64,000 nt of DNA from Neisseria subflava (GTDB taxonomy: Bacteria > Pseudomonadota > Gammaproteobacteria > Burkholderiales > Neisseriaceae): the NCBI RefSeq assembly GCF_003044935.1, contig NZ_POXP01000001.1, forward strand, positions 1,054,001 through 1,118,000, in the 5' to 3' direction. The translations under genes and the position numbers were made by a program. How positions within the stretch are numbered: position 1 is the stretch's first letter; the number at the start of each line of letters is the position of its first letter. The notes under the pieces are model-generated. The model was not told the DNA's origin. It worked only from the letters and a program-made list of their open reading frames with translations, and searched no databases. Positions 1 to 7,859 of the stretch are shown here, in pieces.

Positions 1-924
1 AATCACCCGATATTCCGTATCGTTCAGACGGCCTACTGTGCCAATATTCAGCGTAAACAGGTTTTGCTGTGCCTGCCGTGCTGTATTTTCCTTCATCAAT
101 TCGACAGTATCTTTCGTCGTATTCAGACTGCTGCCGCAAGAGGAACAAAGAAGAAAAGAAGTTACGCCACTTGGCCAATGAACCGATGCGCCACAATTAG
201 GGCAGGCTTCGGCGTGAATTTCTCCTTTCAGACGACCTGCACTTGCCTGGATCTCATCATCGCTGCGTAAGTTTTCCAGCTTCAGGCTATTCAAACTGAC
301 AACGCGGCCAAGATAAATGGTGAGTGGCGATACTGTAAAATCTATGGTCAGAAACAGCTTGCCACAACGAAAATCACAAACCTTACCTGTCGCCTTTTTT
401 GCGGTCAGGTTAAACGGTAACTCTCCTTGTGCATCAGTGTTGCGGTAATGGATGGTGCGTGCGTCTGAAACGACAAAAGTTTTACCGTCCAACTCGAAAG
501 AGCTCTGCCCAAGGCGAACTGACTCAAAAGTTGTCGGCAACCCTTTTGCCTTGCCTGAAGCCTCACAGGTCATAGCATATAAATCACCAACTTCAGACAG
601 CCAACCGGTCAGATCATCATCGAACAAAGCATACCATTCGTTCCATACGCCGACATCGTAATGCACCTGCAATCTTCCGATCAGCGTAAAATTCCGATGC
701 GCAAAAACACCCCTCGTGCCGATTTGCAATGGACTGAAATCCTCCAAGAGCGCAGAATCCCGCTCCGAATATGAGACAATGCTCCCGCTTTTTTTCTTTC
801 CTTTTCTAACTACCAGCATACTGTGGCAATGGCCACACACCAACGTCACGGCAGTAGCGGAATACGCCTCAACAGGCGCACCACAGCTTGGGCAATCGGT
901 TTTAAAAAAAGGCGTTTTTTCCAT
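1..924 (-). CDS. DUF4178 zinc-ribbon protein, 3' part beyond window
   Basis: The frame is open from an ATG at 924 down to base 1 (308 codons seen), so the C-terminus lies outside the window. It is a close paralogue of the protein at 2229-3749: both open with a TPFFKTDCPSCGAPVEA-like zinc ribbon, share the ALLEDFSPLQIGT block that starts the first DUF4178 domain, and have a second zinc ribbon (CPNCG...CSSCG) near residue 250 followed by a second DUF4178 domain. Differences are spread along the length, so both copies look maintained rather than recently duplicated. It is last in the visible minus-strand run and is preceded by a DUS inverted repeat, so it may be transcribed separately or by read-through. 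The molecular function of DUF4178 is not established; the domain is often found near polyamine enzymes and SPFH proteins, as here. Confidence 0.85.
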   Translation of the reverse strand, partial: MEKTPFFKTDCPSCGAPVEAYSATAVTLVCGHCHSMLVVRKGKKKSGSIVSYSERDSALLEDFSPLQIGTRGVFAHRNFTLIGRLQVHYDVGVWNEWYALFDDDLTGWLSEVGDLYAMTCEASGKAKGLPTTFESVRLGQSSFELDGKTFVVSDARTIHYRNTDAQGELPFNLTAKKATGKVCDFRCGKLFLTIDFTVSPLTIYLGRVVSLNSLKLENLRSDDEIQASAGRLKGEIHAEACPNCGASVHWPSGVTSFLLCSSCGSSLNTTKDTVELMKENTARQAQQNLFTLNIGTVGRLNDTEYRVI

Positions 925-961
925 ATAACGTCAATATTTCAGTTTAAGCAGAACAAGGTTT

Positions 962-1003
962 AAGGCCGTCTGAAAACGGATCGAATATGCTTTCAGACGG
1001 CCT
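962..1003. terminator. DUS inverted-repeat hairpin
   Basis: AGGCCGTCTGAAA and its reverse complement are separated by about 15 bases, between the SH3-like gene and the truncated DUF4178 gene. No clear T-run follows on the minus strand, so termination there may be partial. Confidence 0.55.
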
Positions 1004-1094
1004 GTCTTTTAATAAAGAATACGTTAAATCTTTTTTCTTGATTGTTCTGCCATATGATGACCTTTGTTTTTTTCTTTAACTAAAGCCAAGTTTA

Positions 1095-1622
1095 CTAATC
1101 GGCAAAAAATTGTACATCTCTCTCTTTTACCCATCCGGTCGGGCAAACGCCTTTTGCGACAATAAGCAACTGGCCTTCATCATCAACATGAGTAGAAAGA
1201 CGACATTTTTTGCCTTTGGGTGGTTTGATTTTCCATTCAGTCGGAAAATCGGTAGGTTTGGTGCAGTTGTCAGGTAGGCCCATATCATGACAACTGATTT
1301 GGTTTTCTTTGATTGCCAAAGGTACTTTTTTTACTTTTATCCAAGAGTATCCTTCTTCGGTATTTTTGCTGTCATTACCGATAACACAAAGGTATTGCAT
1401 ATGGTGCAATTGAGCGATTGAAGATGCTTTATCGTCCGGTTGGGCTTGCAGGGATGCGCCTTGGTTATTACTGACATAAACTTGATTACGGCAATACTCG
1501 GTACGATCATGTGTTAATTTTTTTGCTTCGGCACTTCCCACTCCTAGCAAAAACAAACCTGTAAGCAAAGAAATAACCAACGGTAAGCTTCTATTGCTAT
1601 TCAAATCTCTTATTTTAAGCAT
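1095..1622 (-). CDS. secreted SH3-like hypothetical protein
   Basis: This is a 175-residue protein with an N-terminal hydrophobic segment (about residues 13-31, ending near AEA) that looks like a signal peptide, so it is probably periplasmic. The next ~60 residues resemble a bacterial SH3 domain: a YVSNNQGASLQAQPD stretch, a hydrophobic core and a SWIKVKK edge strand. The C-terminal half contains several cysteines, which could form disulphides in the periplasm. It lies 78 bases after the AdoMet decarboxylase stop, on the same strand, with a single DUS in the gap, so it may belong to the same transcription unit. I do not recognise a named family; the SH3 assignment rests on pattern only. Confidence 0.7.
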   Translation of the reverse strand: MLKIRDLNSNRSLPLVISLLTGLFLLGVGSAEAKKLTHDRTEYCRNQVYVSNNQGASLQAQPDDKASSIAQLHHMQYLCVIGNDSKNTEEGYSWIKVKKVPLAIKENQISCHDMGLPDNCTKPTDFPTEWKIKPPKGKKCRLSTHVDDEGQLLIVAKGVCPTGWVKERDVQFFAD

Positions 1623-1700
1623 TTTGTTTTAAAACCTTTCTATACAAAATTTGTTATCTAATTTGCTATCAGCCATTTTTTTCAGACGGCCTGACAGATT

Positions 1701-2084
1701 TTATTGTTCAACCGATGGTTGTATATCGTCCAGTATACCTTCGCCACGTTGCACAACCGTCCAAACAGCTCTTTCAGCCGCCAACTCCCTGCACAAGATT
1801 TCCTTCACTTTTTCCAATTTCATACCGCCGCAAATAAATGCGTCAATGGCGGCGAAATGGTGTTCCGGCCAAGTGTGGATACTGATATGAGACTCGGCAA
1901 GTAGTAAAACGCCGGTTACGCCGCCTGCGCCGCCGAAGGTGTGGAAGTGTTCGGTCAATATGGTGGCTTCTGCGGCCTGTGCAGCAGCCATCAAAGCGGT
2001 TTTCAGACGGCCTTCATCTTTTAAGATGGCTTCATCGCAGCTATATAAGTCCAATAGGCCATGATTACCGGGCATGTGGGTCAT
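1701..2084 (-). CDS. speD: S-adenosylmethionine decarboxylase proenzyme
   Basis: A 127-residue protein of the short prokaryotic AdoMet decarboxylase class. It makes decarboxylated AdoMet, the aminopropyl donor for spermidine. The signature ESHISIHTWPE is present: Ser65 is the expected self-cleavage site that becomes the pyruvoyl group, His70 the processing residue and Cys85 (FICGG) the catalytic proton donor, matching Ser63/His68/Cys83 of the Thermotoga enzyme with an offset of two. The start ATG overlaps the stop of the 48-residue gene upstream (ATGA), so the two are translationally coupled. No spermidine synthase is seen inside the window; one may lie beyond base 1. A DUS is embedded in frame as EGRLKT. 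Its position between DUF4178 paralogues suggests a local polyamine role rather than bulk spermidine synthesis (inference). Confidence 0.93.
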   Translation of the reverse strand: MTHMPGNHGLLDLYSCDEAILKDEGRLKTALMAAAQAAEATILTEHFHTFGGAGGVTGVLLLAESHISIHTWPEHHFAAIDAFICGGMKLEKVKEILCRELAAERAVWTVVQRGEGILDDIQPSVEQ

Positions 2085-2227
2085 TTATGGCCTCCGGAAT
2101 AACCGCTGCCGCCGTAATAGCCGCCGGAGTGCATACGCGAGCCGTCGGAGTCGGAAGAGCCGTAGCTGATGATCATGGAGATGACGATGATGATGGTGCT
2201 GAAAATGATGTAAGTGATTCTCGACAT
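2081..2227 (-). CDS. 48-residue single-pass membrane peptide
   Basis: A small gene read from ATG at 2227 to a TGA at 2081. It starts one base after the stop of the upstream DUF4178 gene and its stop overlaps the speD start (ATGA), so it is locked into the operon. The peptide starts MSRITYIIFSTIIIVISMII, a clear membrane segment, followed by SYGSSDSDGS and a tail rich in glycine, serine and tyrosine (GGYYGGSGYSGGHK). It has no cysteines. No family is recognised. The tight spacing on both sides and the sensible protein composition are the reasons for calling it a real gene. A role as a membrane anchor or assembly tail for the cluster is inference. Confidence 0.75.
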   Translation of the reverse strand: MSRITYIIFSTIIIVISMIISYGSSDSDGSRMHSGGYYGGSGYSGGHK

Positions 2228-2228
2228 G

Positions 2229-3749
2229 TTAATCCTCGTCCTCGTCTTTTTTGCCCATGGTCCACAACAACCAGCATCCTATAAAGATGACGGTAAGTGC
2301 AGCAGAGCTGTCGCTGGCCAGAAGTGCAGGGAGATTAACAACAACCAAGATAGCAGTCATTATAATTCTTAATGATTTATCAATACCGTCTGCCGCCATG
2401 TTTGCAGTGTAATGCGGAGCTTGGCTGGTCAGATTAAACGCGTCTGCAATTTCCCGATAAGCAATTGGGGCACTTCTAGTCCATGCCATTTCGTGACTGT
2501 TTAGTTCGGAGCCAATCTTACGGCTTTGCCCGTCTCGGTAATCGCTGTAATAGTTCAAATCACCGCTTCGAACACGCCAATAAAACGCGCCGCTGGCAAT
2601 CCTGACCCGTCCGCCATAGTCATAAAGTTTGCCATAGCCTTGCGGTTGGCGGTTGCGGTCGAGGCGCGGCCAATCGTTCAAGGTTTCGGAAATATTCCAA
2701 CCTTCATCAGCTTCAACCAGCCATAAGAAACCCTGAGTTGGGTTGTAAAGCAGATACTCTGTCCACTGCCCTTCTGGTGCCAATGTATGTTTGGCACCTT
2801 TGAACAAGTTATCAAATGTTTCCTGCGCATCTGTTTCTAAATATCGGATTGCGCCGATAACATGAAACTCTTTATTTTTCAGACGGCCTGTCGAGCCGAC
2901 AGGCAGAGTAAACATCGTATTTTGGGACAAACGCAGATTGTTGGCGGTAATAAGCTCCGCTTTATCCCTGCCGACTGCCAATTCGCTGCCGCAACTTTGA
3001 CAGCTCAGATGGGAAGTCAGCCCGTTTACCCAATGAATGGATGAGCCGCAGTTAGGACAGTTTTCTGAAGTAATACTGCCTTTCAGACGGCCTGCGCTTT
3101 CTTTAATTTCATCTTCGTGGCGCGTGTTTTCCAGCTTCAAATCATCTAGGTTTACCATCCGCCCGAAGAAGGCTTCGGGTGTTTCGCTGCTGTAATCGAG
3201 CGTGATGAAAAGGTTTTCGCAACGCCAGTCGGAAACCCGATTTTCTGTATCTTCTTTCAAAACAAACGGCAACTCACCCTGCGCGGCCGCATGTTTCAAG
3301 CTGATGTTGCGGACATCGGAGGCAATATAGCGTTTATCTTGAAAAATCAGCTCGCTAAACCCGGCTCGCGTGTCTTCAAATTTCGGCGGATTATCGATTT
3401 CGACCGGCATGGTCATCACATACAAATCGCCCGCCTCAGAAAGCCAACCGGCCCTACCGTCGTCAAACAGCGCATACCATTCATTCCACGCACCATCGTC
3501 GTATTGCACCTGAAGCCGTCCGACCAAGGTAAAGCGTTGAGCGACAAATGTGCCGCTGGTTCCGATTTGCAGCGGACTAAAATCTTCCAGCAATGCGGAA
3601 TCGCGGCCGGAGTCGACAACACCGTTATCTTGCCGCACCAGCATGCTGTTGCAATAACCGCACACCAGCGTCACGGAAGAAGCAGAATGCGCTTCGACAG
3701 GTGCGCCGCAGCTTGGGCAGTCGGTTTTGAAGAAAGGAGTTTGAGACAT
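2229..3749 (-). CDS. DUF4178 double-domain zinc-ribbon membrane protein
   Basis: 506 residues. Domain order: zinc ribbon 1 (CPSCG near residue 11, CGYCNS near 30), a first DUF4178 domain (about 55-210), zinc ribbon 2 (CPNCGSS near 231, CQSCGS near 250), a second DUF4178 domain (about 275-430), then a C-terminal hydrophobic stretch (about 465-495, ALTVIFIGCWLLW) that should anchor it in the membrane, ending in an acidic tail. It is in a minus-strand run behind the SPFH protein and 1 base before the 48-residue peptide. DUS are encoded in frame as GRLK twice. DUF4178 is uncharacterised; the combination of zinc ribbons and a C-terminal membrane helix resembles membrane-stress accessory proteins that partner SPFH/PspA systems (inference). 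Confidence 0.88.
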   Translation of the reverse strand: MSQTPFFKTDCPSCGAPVEAHSASSVTLVCGYCNSMLVRQDNGVVDSGRDSALLEDFSPLQIGTSGTFVAQRFTLVGRLQVQYDDGAWNEWYALFDDGRAGWLSEAGDLYVMTMPVEIDNPPKFEDTRAGFSELIFQDKRYIASDVRNISLKHAAAQGELPFVLKEDTENRVSDWRCENLFITLDYSSETPEAFFGRMVNLDDLKLENTRHEDEIKESAGRLKGSITSENCPNCGSSIHWVNGLTSHLSCQSCGSELAVGRDKAELITANNLRLSQNTMFTLPVGSTGRLKNKEFHVIGAIRYLETDAQETFDNLFKGAKHTLAPEGQWTEYLLYNPTQGFLWLVEADEGWNISETLNDWPRLDRNRQPQGYGKLYDYGGRVRIASGAFYWRVRSGDLNYYSDYRDGQSRKIGSELNSHEMAWTRSAPIAYREIADAFNLTSQAPHYTANMAADGIDKSLRIIMTAILVVVNLPALLASDSSAALTVIFIGCWLLWTMGKKDEDED

Positions 3750-3877
3750 GGGTTTGCTTTTTCAGAATGGGTTGGGATGTTTCAGACGGCCTTAATGTTT
3801 ATATCAACTGGTTTTATCAATGATTTCAGATTAGAAACAAACCAAATCGCCGAACAGACTCAATCAAATGATTCAAA

Positions 3878-3944
3878 AGGCCGTCTGAAACCTTTTCACA
3901 GAAGTAGCTCAACGCTTCTTTGAATGATATTTTTCAGACGGCCT
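3878..3944. terminator. DUS inverted repeat with nested stem
   Basis: AGGCCGTCTGAAA and TTTCAGACGGCCT flank an inner stem (GAAG...CTTC) between the SPFH gene and the downstream DUF4178 gene. It could attenuate transcription within the cluster, or only serve DNA uptake. Confidence 0.5.
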
Positions 3945-3952
3945 TCAATTGA

Positions 3953-4966
3953 TCAACCAATCAGCTGTTTCAACACTTCAGCCTTGGCTTTGTCAAAATC
4001 TTCTTGCGAAATCAAACCGCCATCCAGCAAAGACTTAAGTTTCACCAATTTAGCCTGCGGATCTTCGGCAGCCGGCTGAACATTTTGTTGAGCCTGTTGC
4101 GCATTCGGCTGCATCATGCCAGACATGGCACCCGCCATCGCCTGACCAATACCGGCACCCACGCCCAAACCTGCACCGATTCCGGCAAGTCCGCCTTCAT
4201 TTTGTGCCGCAAGCGGGATGGATTCGGCGGTTTGATATTGGGTGTAGCGACCCAAATCGCCGATAACGCCCATCGAAATTTTCTTATCCAACGCAGCCTG
4301 GATAGAAGCAGGCAAGGAAATGCTTTCAACCGTAAAGTTTTCCAGCGCCAAACCCAGCTTGGCAAATTCCGCACCGAGCAATTCGCCGATTTTTTGCGAC
4401 AACAAAACTTGGTTCGCCGCCATATCCAAAAATGGAATACCGGAGCTGCCAAACGCGGCCGCCAATTGGGTAACTGCAATATTACGCAGCTGGTTTTCCA
4501 AATCTACGCCGCTGTATTGCGCTGCCACGCCGCTGACTTCTTTGAAAAATTTTGCCGGATCGCTGATGCGGTAAGAATACATACCGAACGAACGCAGTTG
4601 CACCGCGCCAAACTCGGCATCTCGCACAGTAACAGGTTGGGACGTACCCCATTTTCGTGCAAGCTGTTGTTTAGTATTGAAAAAGTAAACATCCGATTTA
4701 AACGGAGATTCAAAGAGCTTGTCCCAGTTTTTCAAATTGGTCAGCACCGGCAGCGTTTGCGTATTAAGCGTGTAACGCCCCGGACCGAACACGTCGGCGG
4801 TCACGCCTTCATCGACAAACATCGCCATCTGCGCCTCACGCACAGTCAGGCTTGCACCGTTTTGGATCTCCTCATCGGCAATCGGAAAACGCCACATCAG
4901 CAGGCTGTCATCGGGATTAGGCCATTGAATGACGTCGATAAACTGTTTCTTGATAAAGTTGAACAT
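3953..4966 (-). CDS. SPFH-domain protein (YdjI-like) with C-terminal SHOCT
   Basis: 337 residues. The N-terminal two thirds (MFNFIKKQFIDVIQW..., VFGPGRYTL, then a long helical region to about residue 240) match the virion-core/YdjI branch of SPFH proteins. A glycine/alanine-rich segment (GLAGIGAGLGVGAGIGQAM) and a QAQQN linker follow, and the last 30 residues (KLKSLLDGGLISQEDFDKAK) are a SHOCT oligomerisation motif. In Bacillus the YdjI homologue sits in the pspA-ydjGHI operon and works with PspA at damaged membranes, which is established for that system. Here it heads the DUF4178/speD cluster, so a membrane-organising role is likely by analogy. No PspA gene is visible in the window. Confidence 0.9.
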   Translation of the reverse strand: MFNFIKKQFIDVIQWPNPDDSLLMWRFPIADEEIQNGASLTVREAQMAMFVDEGVTADVFGPGRYTLNTQTLPVLTNLKNWDKLFESPFKSDVYFFNTKQQLARKWGTSQPVTVRDAEFGAVQLRSFGMYSYRISDPAKFFKEVSGVAAQYSGVDLENQLRNIAVTQLAAAFGSSGIPFLDMAANQVLLSQKIGELLGAEFAKLGLALENFTVESISLPASIQAALDKKISMGVIGDLGRYTQYQTAESIPLAAQNEGGLAGIGAGLGVGAGIGQAMAGAMSGMMQPNAQQAQQNVQPAAEDPQAKLVKLKSLLDGGLISQEDFDKAKAEVLKQLIG

Positions 4967-4984
4967 CGCAGTTCCTTATTTTAA

Positions 4985-5397
4985 GAAGAAGGGATAACTT
5001 ATGGGCAGCCAGGTCAATTTGCCTGGTCAGTTATATCGCTTATTTTAAATAGATAAAACGTTATACGATATTAACATTTAAAATGTCTTTAATGTATGTG
5101 AATAGAGTGGGCGGCTGTATATACTTTTATCGCAAACTAAATAATAACCATGGTAATATTAACTTATTGAAAATTCAAAATTAAACCTCTTACGACTCAG
5201 TTTTACACGTTTTCCAGGTTTTTTTATCCATACTGTCTCATAAAAAAGACAAATATTTGCGATAAATCATTAAAGAAATTAATAAAAGTAAATATATTAC
5301 CCCATCAGCATTGTTAATATTCATTAAATATTATAAACTTTGCCATGCAATGGTACTAAATTATCACACTGATTTTTCCAAACTAAAAGGAATTTAC
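4985..5397. other. AT-rich divergent intergenic region
   Basis: About 410 bases between the SPFH gene (minus) and the beta-barrel gene (plus). It contains a 10-base inverted repeat (TTATCGCAAA at 5127-5136, TTTGCGATAA at 5256-5265) whose right arm overlaps a candidate -35 box for the beta-barrel gene. It has no DUS and no convincing small gene. Confidence 0.6.
5257..5285 (+). promoter_or_regulatory. candidate promoter of the beta-barrel gene
   Basis: TTGCGA (5257-5262), a 17-base spacer, then TAATAA (5280-5285). This would give a leader of about 105 bases. The match is moderate and the region is AT-rich, so chance matches are possible. Confidence 0.4.
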
Positions 5398-6228
5398 ATG
5401 AAAAATTCTGCTCATTTCTGTCTTGCTGTGTTGGCACTGTCTGCTGCAGTAGGCGCACAGGCTGCCCGCCCTGTTGAGTTTACCGTTGGCAGCGAATATT
5501 ACAACGAAACCTATCGCGAATATGAACAAGATGGTAGCCGAATAATGCAACAAAAAGGCAACCTGTGGTCTATTAATGCGGGGGTTAAATACCGTTTCAA
5601 CGATCGCCATGCGGCAAAATTGGAAGGCCGTTATTCCCGTGGTAAATCAGATTACACAGGAAGTTTCCAAAATGGATTTGGTGAATCCACAGGTTATGGT
5701 TCTGCAACACTCAAAGACGCCCCACGTCGTGCATACGATATCCGTGCCTTATATGAATATACACATCCGATTAACGATCGCTTTAGCCTGACTGCCGGTG
5801 CAGGCTTGGGACACCGTGTTCTGAGAGATTTGAGCCGACGTGTCGATCCTGATGATTATGACCGCAAAAACCGAACTACATATGCGCAAATCAATGCCGG
5901 TGTGAATGTTGCCCTTCCTGCAAACTTTGAGATTTCTCCTCGTATTGCCTACAATCGTGCCGTTAAGGGCCGCCAGTATTCTTACGAGCCAGATCGAGAA
6001 GAAACCAGAATGAAACAAGGTGGCGGACAAGGTATTGAGGTTGAAGTACCTGTATCTAAAAAATTCGCTAACGGTTCTAAAATCACCCTAACCCCGTTCT
6101 ATCGCGGCTGGAAAGTCAAAGATTCAAACTTCACCGTTACAGAAGACTATGGCTTCGTTCAATTGGGCGCGATCGAACCTAAAAACCGCACCCGAGAAAC
6201 AGGTGTAAGATTGCAATACTCGTTCTAA
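5398..6228 (+). CDS. outer-membrane beta-barrel protein
   Basis: 276 residues from the ATG at 5398, which follows an AAAGGAATTTAC ribosome site. An upstream in-frame ATG at 5311 would bury the signal peptide. Residues 1-22 form a signal peptide ending AVGAQA. The rest alternates polar and hydrophobic residues as in membrane strands, with many aromatic girdle residues, charged loops (DPDDYDRKNRT, SYEPDREETRMK) and a C-terminal phenylalanine (LQYSF), the usual BAM recognition end. It resembles small neisserial barrel proteins in layout but I cannot name it. It lies between the DUF350 gene and the SPFH-DUF4178-speD run on the opposite strand, apparently splitting them. Confidence 0.82.
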   Translation: MKNSAHFCLAVLALSAAVGAQAARPVEFTVGSEYYNETYREYEQDGSRIMQQKGNLWSINAGVKYRFNDRHAAKLEGRYSRGKSDYTGSFQNGFGESTGYGSATLKDAPRRAYDIRALYEYTHPINDRFSLTAGAGLGHRVLRDLSRRVDPDDYDRKNRTTYAQINAGVNVALPANFEISPRIAYNRAVKGRQYSYEPDREETRMKQGGGQGIEVEVPVSKKFANGSKITLTPFYRGWKVKDSNFTVTEDYGFVQLGAIEPKNRTRETGVRLQYSF

Positions 6229-6254
6229 TTTAGCAAACTTAAGTAGTTAAAACA

Positions 6255-6296
6255 TTTCAGACGGCCTTGTATATAACAGGCCGTCTGAATTTTTTG
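6255..6296 (+). terminator. DUS terminator after the beta-barrel gene
   Basis: TTTCAGACGGCCT and AGGCCGTCTGAAT are separated by about 10 bases and followed by six Ts. The T-run favours the plus strand. Confidence 0.8.
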
Positions 6297-6429
6297 ATGC
6301 TTTCAGAATTTCACTATAACGCCAATACCATCAGACATAAGACCTTATCAGTCAAAAAAATCTACCGATAATTTTTCTAGGTAGGAGTCAGGAACAGCAC
6401 ATCTTTTGCTATCCAACCGACCATCAAAA

Positions 6430-6828
6430 TCAAGTCAAGCAAGCCGCATTCAAAATGCCGATCGAGATGGACACTGCACCAAACAACGCGCCGACGGCAA
6501 CATTGTTACCGATGAGTTCTGCGGTAGCGCCTTTAATCATCATTGTCGCAGCGAAATAGACAAAAATCTGAATTACGGCTGCGGCAAGGGCCCACAGGAT
6601 AAAATCGATGAAGCTGACGCTGTGTGCAATGCTTGAGGCAAGCGTCAGACAAAAACCGACCAACGCGCCGCCAAATGACAAGGCGCAGGCAAGGTTGCCG
6701 TTTTTAATCAGGCGCAATTCTTCAACGGGTGTAATCCGCAGATATACGGCAGCAAAAACAACGGTCATGGCGATACCTGCCAACATGTATTGCAGGTAGA
6801 GCAGATATTGGGACAGAGAAATACTCAC
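6430..6828 (-). CDS. DUF350 four-helix membrane protein
   Basis: 132 residues with four hydrophobic segments (about 10-30, 47-67, 75-97, 108-130), the layout of DUF350 (YjfL-like) inner-membrane proteins. The TPVEELRLIKNGNLACALSFGGALVGF motif region before helix 2 is typical. In many bacteria DUF350 genes lie beside DUF4178, SPFH and polyamine genes, so it probably works with the cluster at 1-4966 although the beta-barrel gene now lies between. It is divergent from the CPBP gene (205 bases apart) and convergent with the beta-barrel gene. The biochemical function is unknown. Confidence 0.85.
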   Translation of the reverse strand: MSISLSQYLLYLQYMLAGIAMTVVFAAVYLRITPVEELRLIKNGNLACALSFGGALVGFCLTLASSIAHSVSFIDFILWALAAAVIQIFVYFAATMMIKGATAELIGNNVAVGALFGAVSISIGILNAACLT

Positions 6829-7033
6829 GATAAGATTCCTTGGTTTGCAATAAAGTGATTATGCCATATTTTTGAAGATAAACCCTTCGAAAAATATGGC
6901 ATTTTTAGAAGCGCTTCAGGCCGTCTGAAACGGTCTGATTTTTAATTCATGTTTTATTGTGATAATCGTTGACGATTTTTGTATGTTTATGTAACTATTG
7001 CGCACCGTTATTTATTAGAGCAAAGAGGAGAAT

Positions 7034-7786
7034 ATGAGCATACTCGCCGCTATCCGCCCTAAAGAGCCTTTGCGCCATTTGCGCTGGTTTGACATGCTGA
7101 TTGTGACCGCTATCCTGTTCGGTCAATTTGCCTACCGTTCTACCCAACTTTATATCGCCAGCCTGATGCCGCAAGTGGAAACAGCCGCGGTTGCCGAAGA
7201 GGCGCGCGATACTGCGGTAACCGGCGTGGCTTATTCTGAAAACATGAGCCTGCAGTTGACGCTGCTTGCTATTGCTCTGATTTACCTCGTTATCCGCCGT
7301 TTCGACTTCAAACAATTGCCGATTCGTTTTAACTTAGGCGTGTTGTTTTGGACGCCTGTGATTTTTATCCTGATGGGTCTGACCGCCGATGCGGTAACTT
7401 CGTTAAGCGGCGGCTACAATTATTTCACTACTGAAATTTTCCAATACATCAAACCATTATCCATCTTCGACAAATTCGCCGCACTTGCGCCGATGGCCAT
7501 CCTCTACGGCCTTTTAAACGGCTTTTATGAGGAATTCTGTTTCCTCGGTCTTTTGACCTGCGTGGAAGACAAATACAAATGGCAGGCATTGGCCTATTCG
7601 ACCTTGGTGCGCATCTCCTTCCATACTTATCAAGGTATGCTTTGGGCGACCGTTATCGGCGTTGTTTTCGGCTTGATGTACTACTTCTTCTACAAATACA
7701 AAGTTAAAAACCTGCTGCCGTTTTTCCTGATTCACGCCTTGGCAGATATGTTCGGCTCCGGCTTCATCTATTTGATTTGCGCTTAA
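7034..7786 (+). CDS. CPBP-family intramembrane metalloprotease-like protein
   Basis: 250 residues, multi-pass. The CPBP (Abi/CAAX protease) motifs can be seen: YEEFCFLG near residue 162 (the paired glutamates), RISFHTYQG near 196 (second motif, histidine) and a final IHALADMF near 237 (third motif). The first motif has leucine where EExxxR is usual, so activity is not certain. An AGAGGAGAAT ribosome site precedes the ATG. It is convergent with the periplasmic cupin and shares a bidirectional DUS terminator with it. Substrates of such proteins in Neisseria are unknown. Confidence 0.75.
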   Translation: MSILAAIRPKEPLRHLRWFDMLIVTAILFGQFAYRSTQLYIASLMPQVETAAVAEEARDTAVTGVAYSENMSLQLTLLAIALIYLVIRRFDFKQLPIRFNLGVLFWTPVIFILMGLTADAVTSLSGGYNYFTTEIFQYIKPLSIFDKFAALAPMAILYGLLNGFYEEFCFLGLLTCVEDKYKWQALAYSTLVRISFHTYQGMLWATVIGVVFGLMYYFFYKYKVKNLLPFFLIHALADMFGSGFIYLICA

Positions 7787-7809
7787 TAGCAACGGTTGGA
7801 TGAATAAAC

Positions 7810-7846
7810 AAGGCCGTCTGAAACATCATTTTTCAGACGGCCTTTT
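7810..7846. terminator. bidirectional DUS terminator
   Basis: AAGGCCGTCTGAAA and TTTCAGACGGCCTTTT between convergent genes, with T-runs usable on the plus strand. Confidence 0.8.
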
Positions 7847-7859
7847 ATCCTCTATCGGT

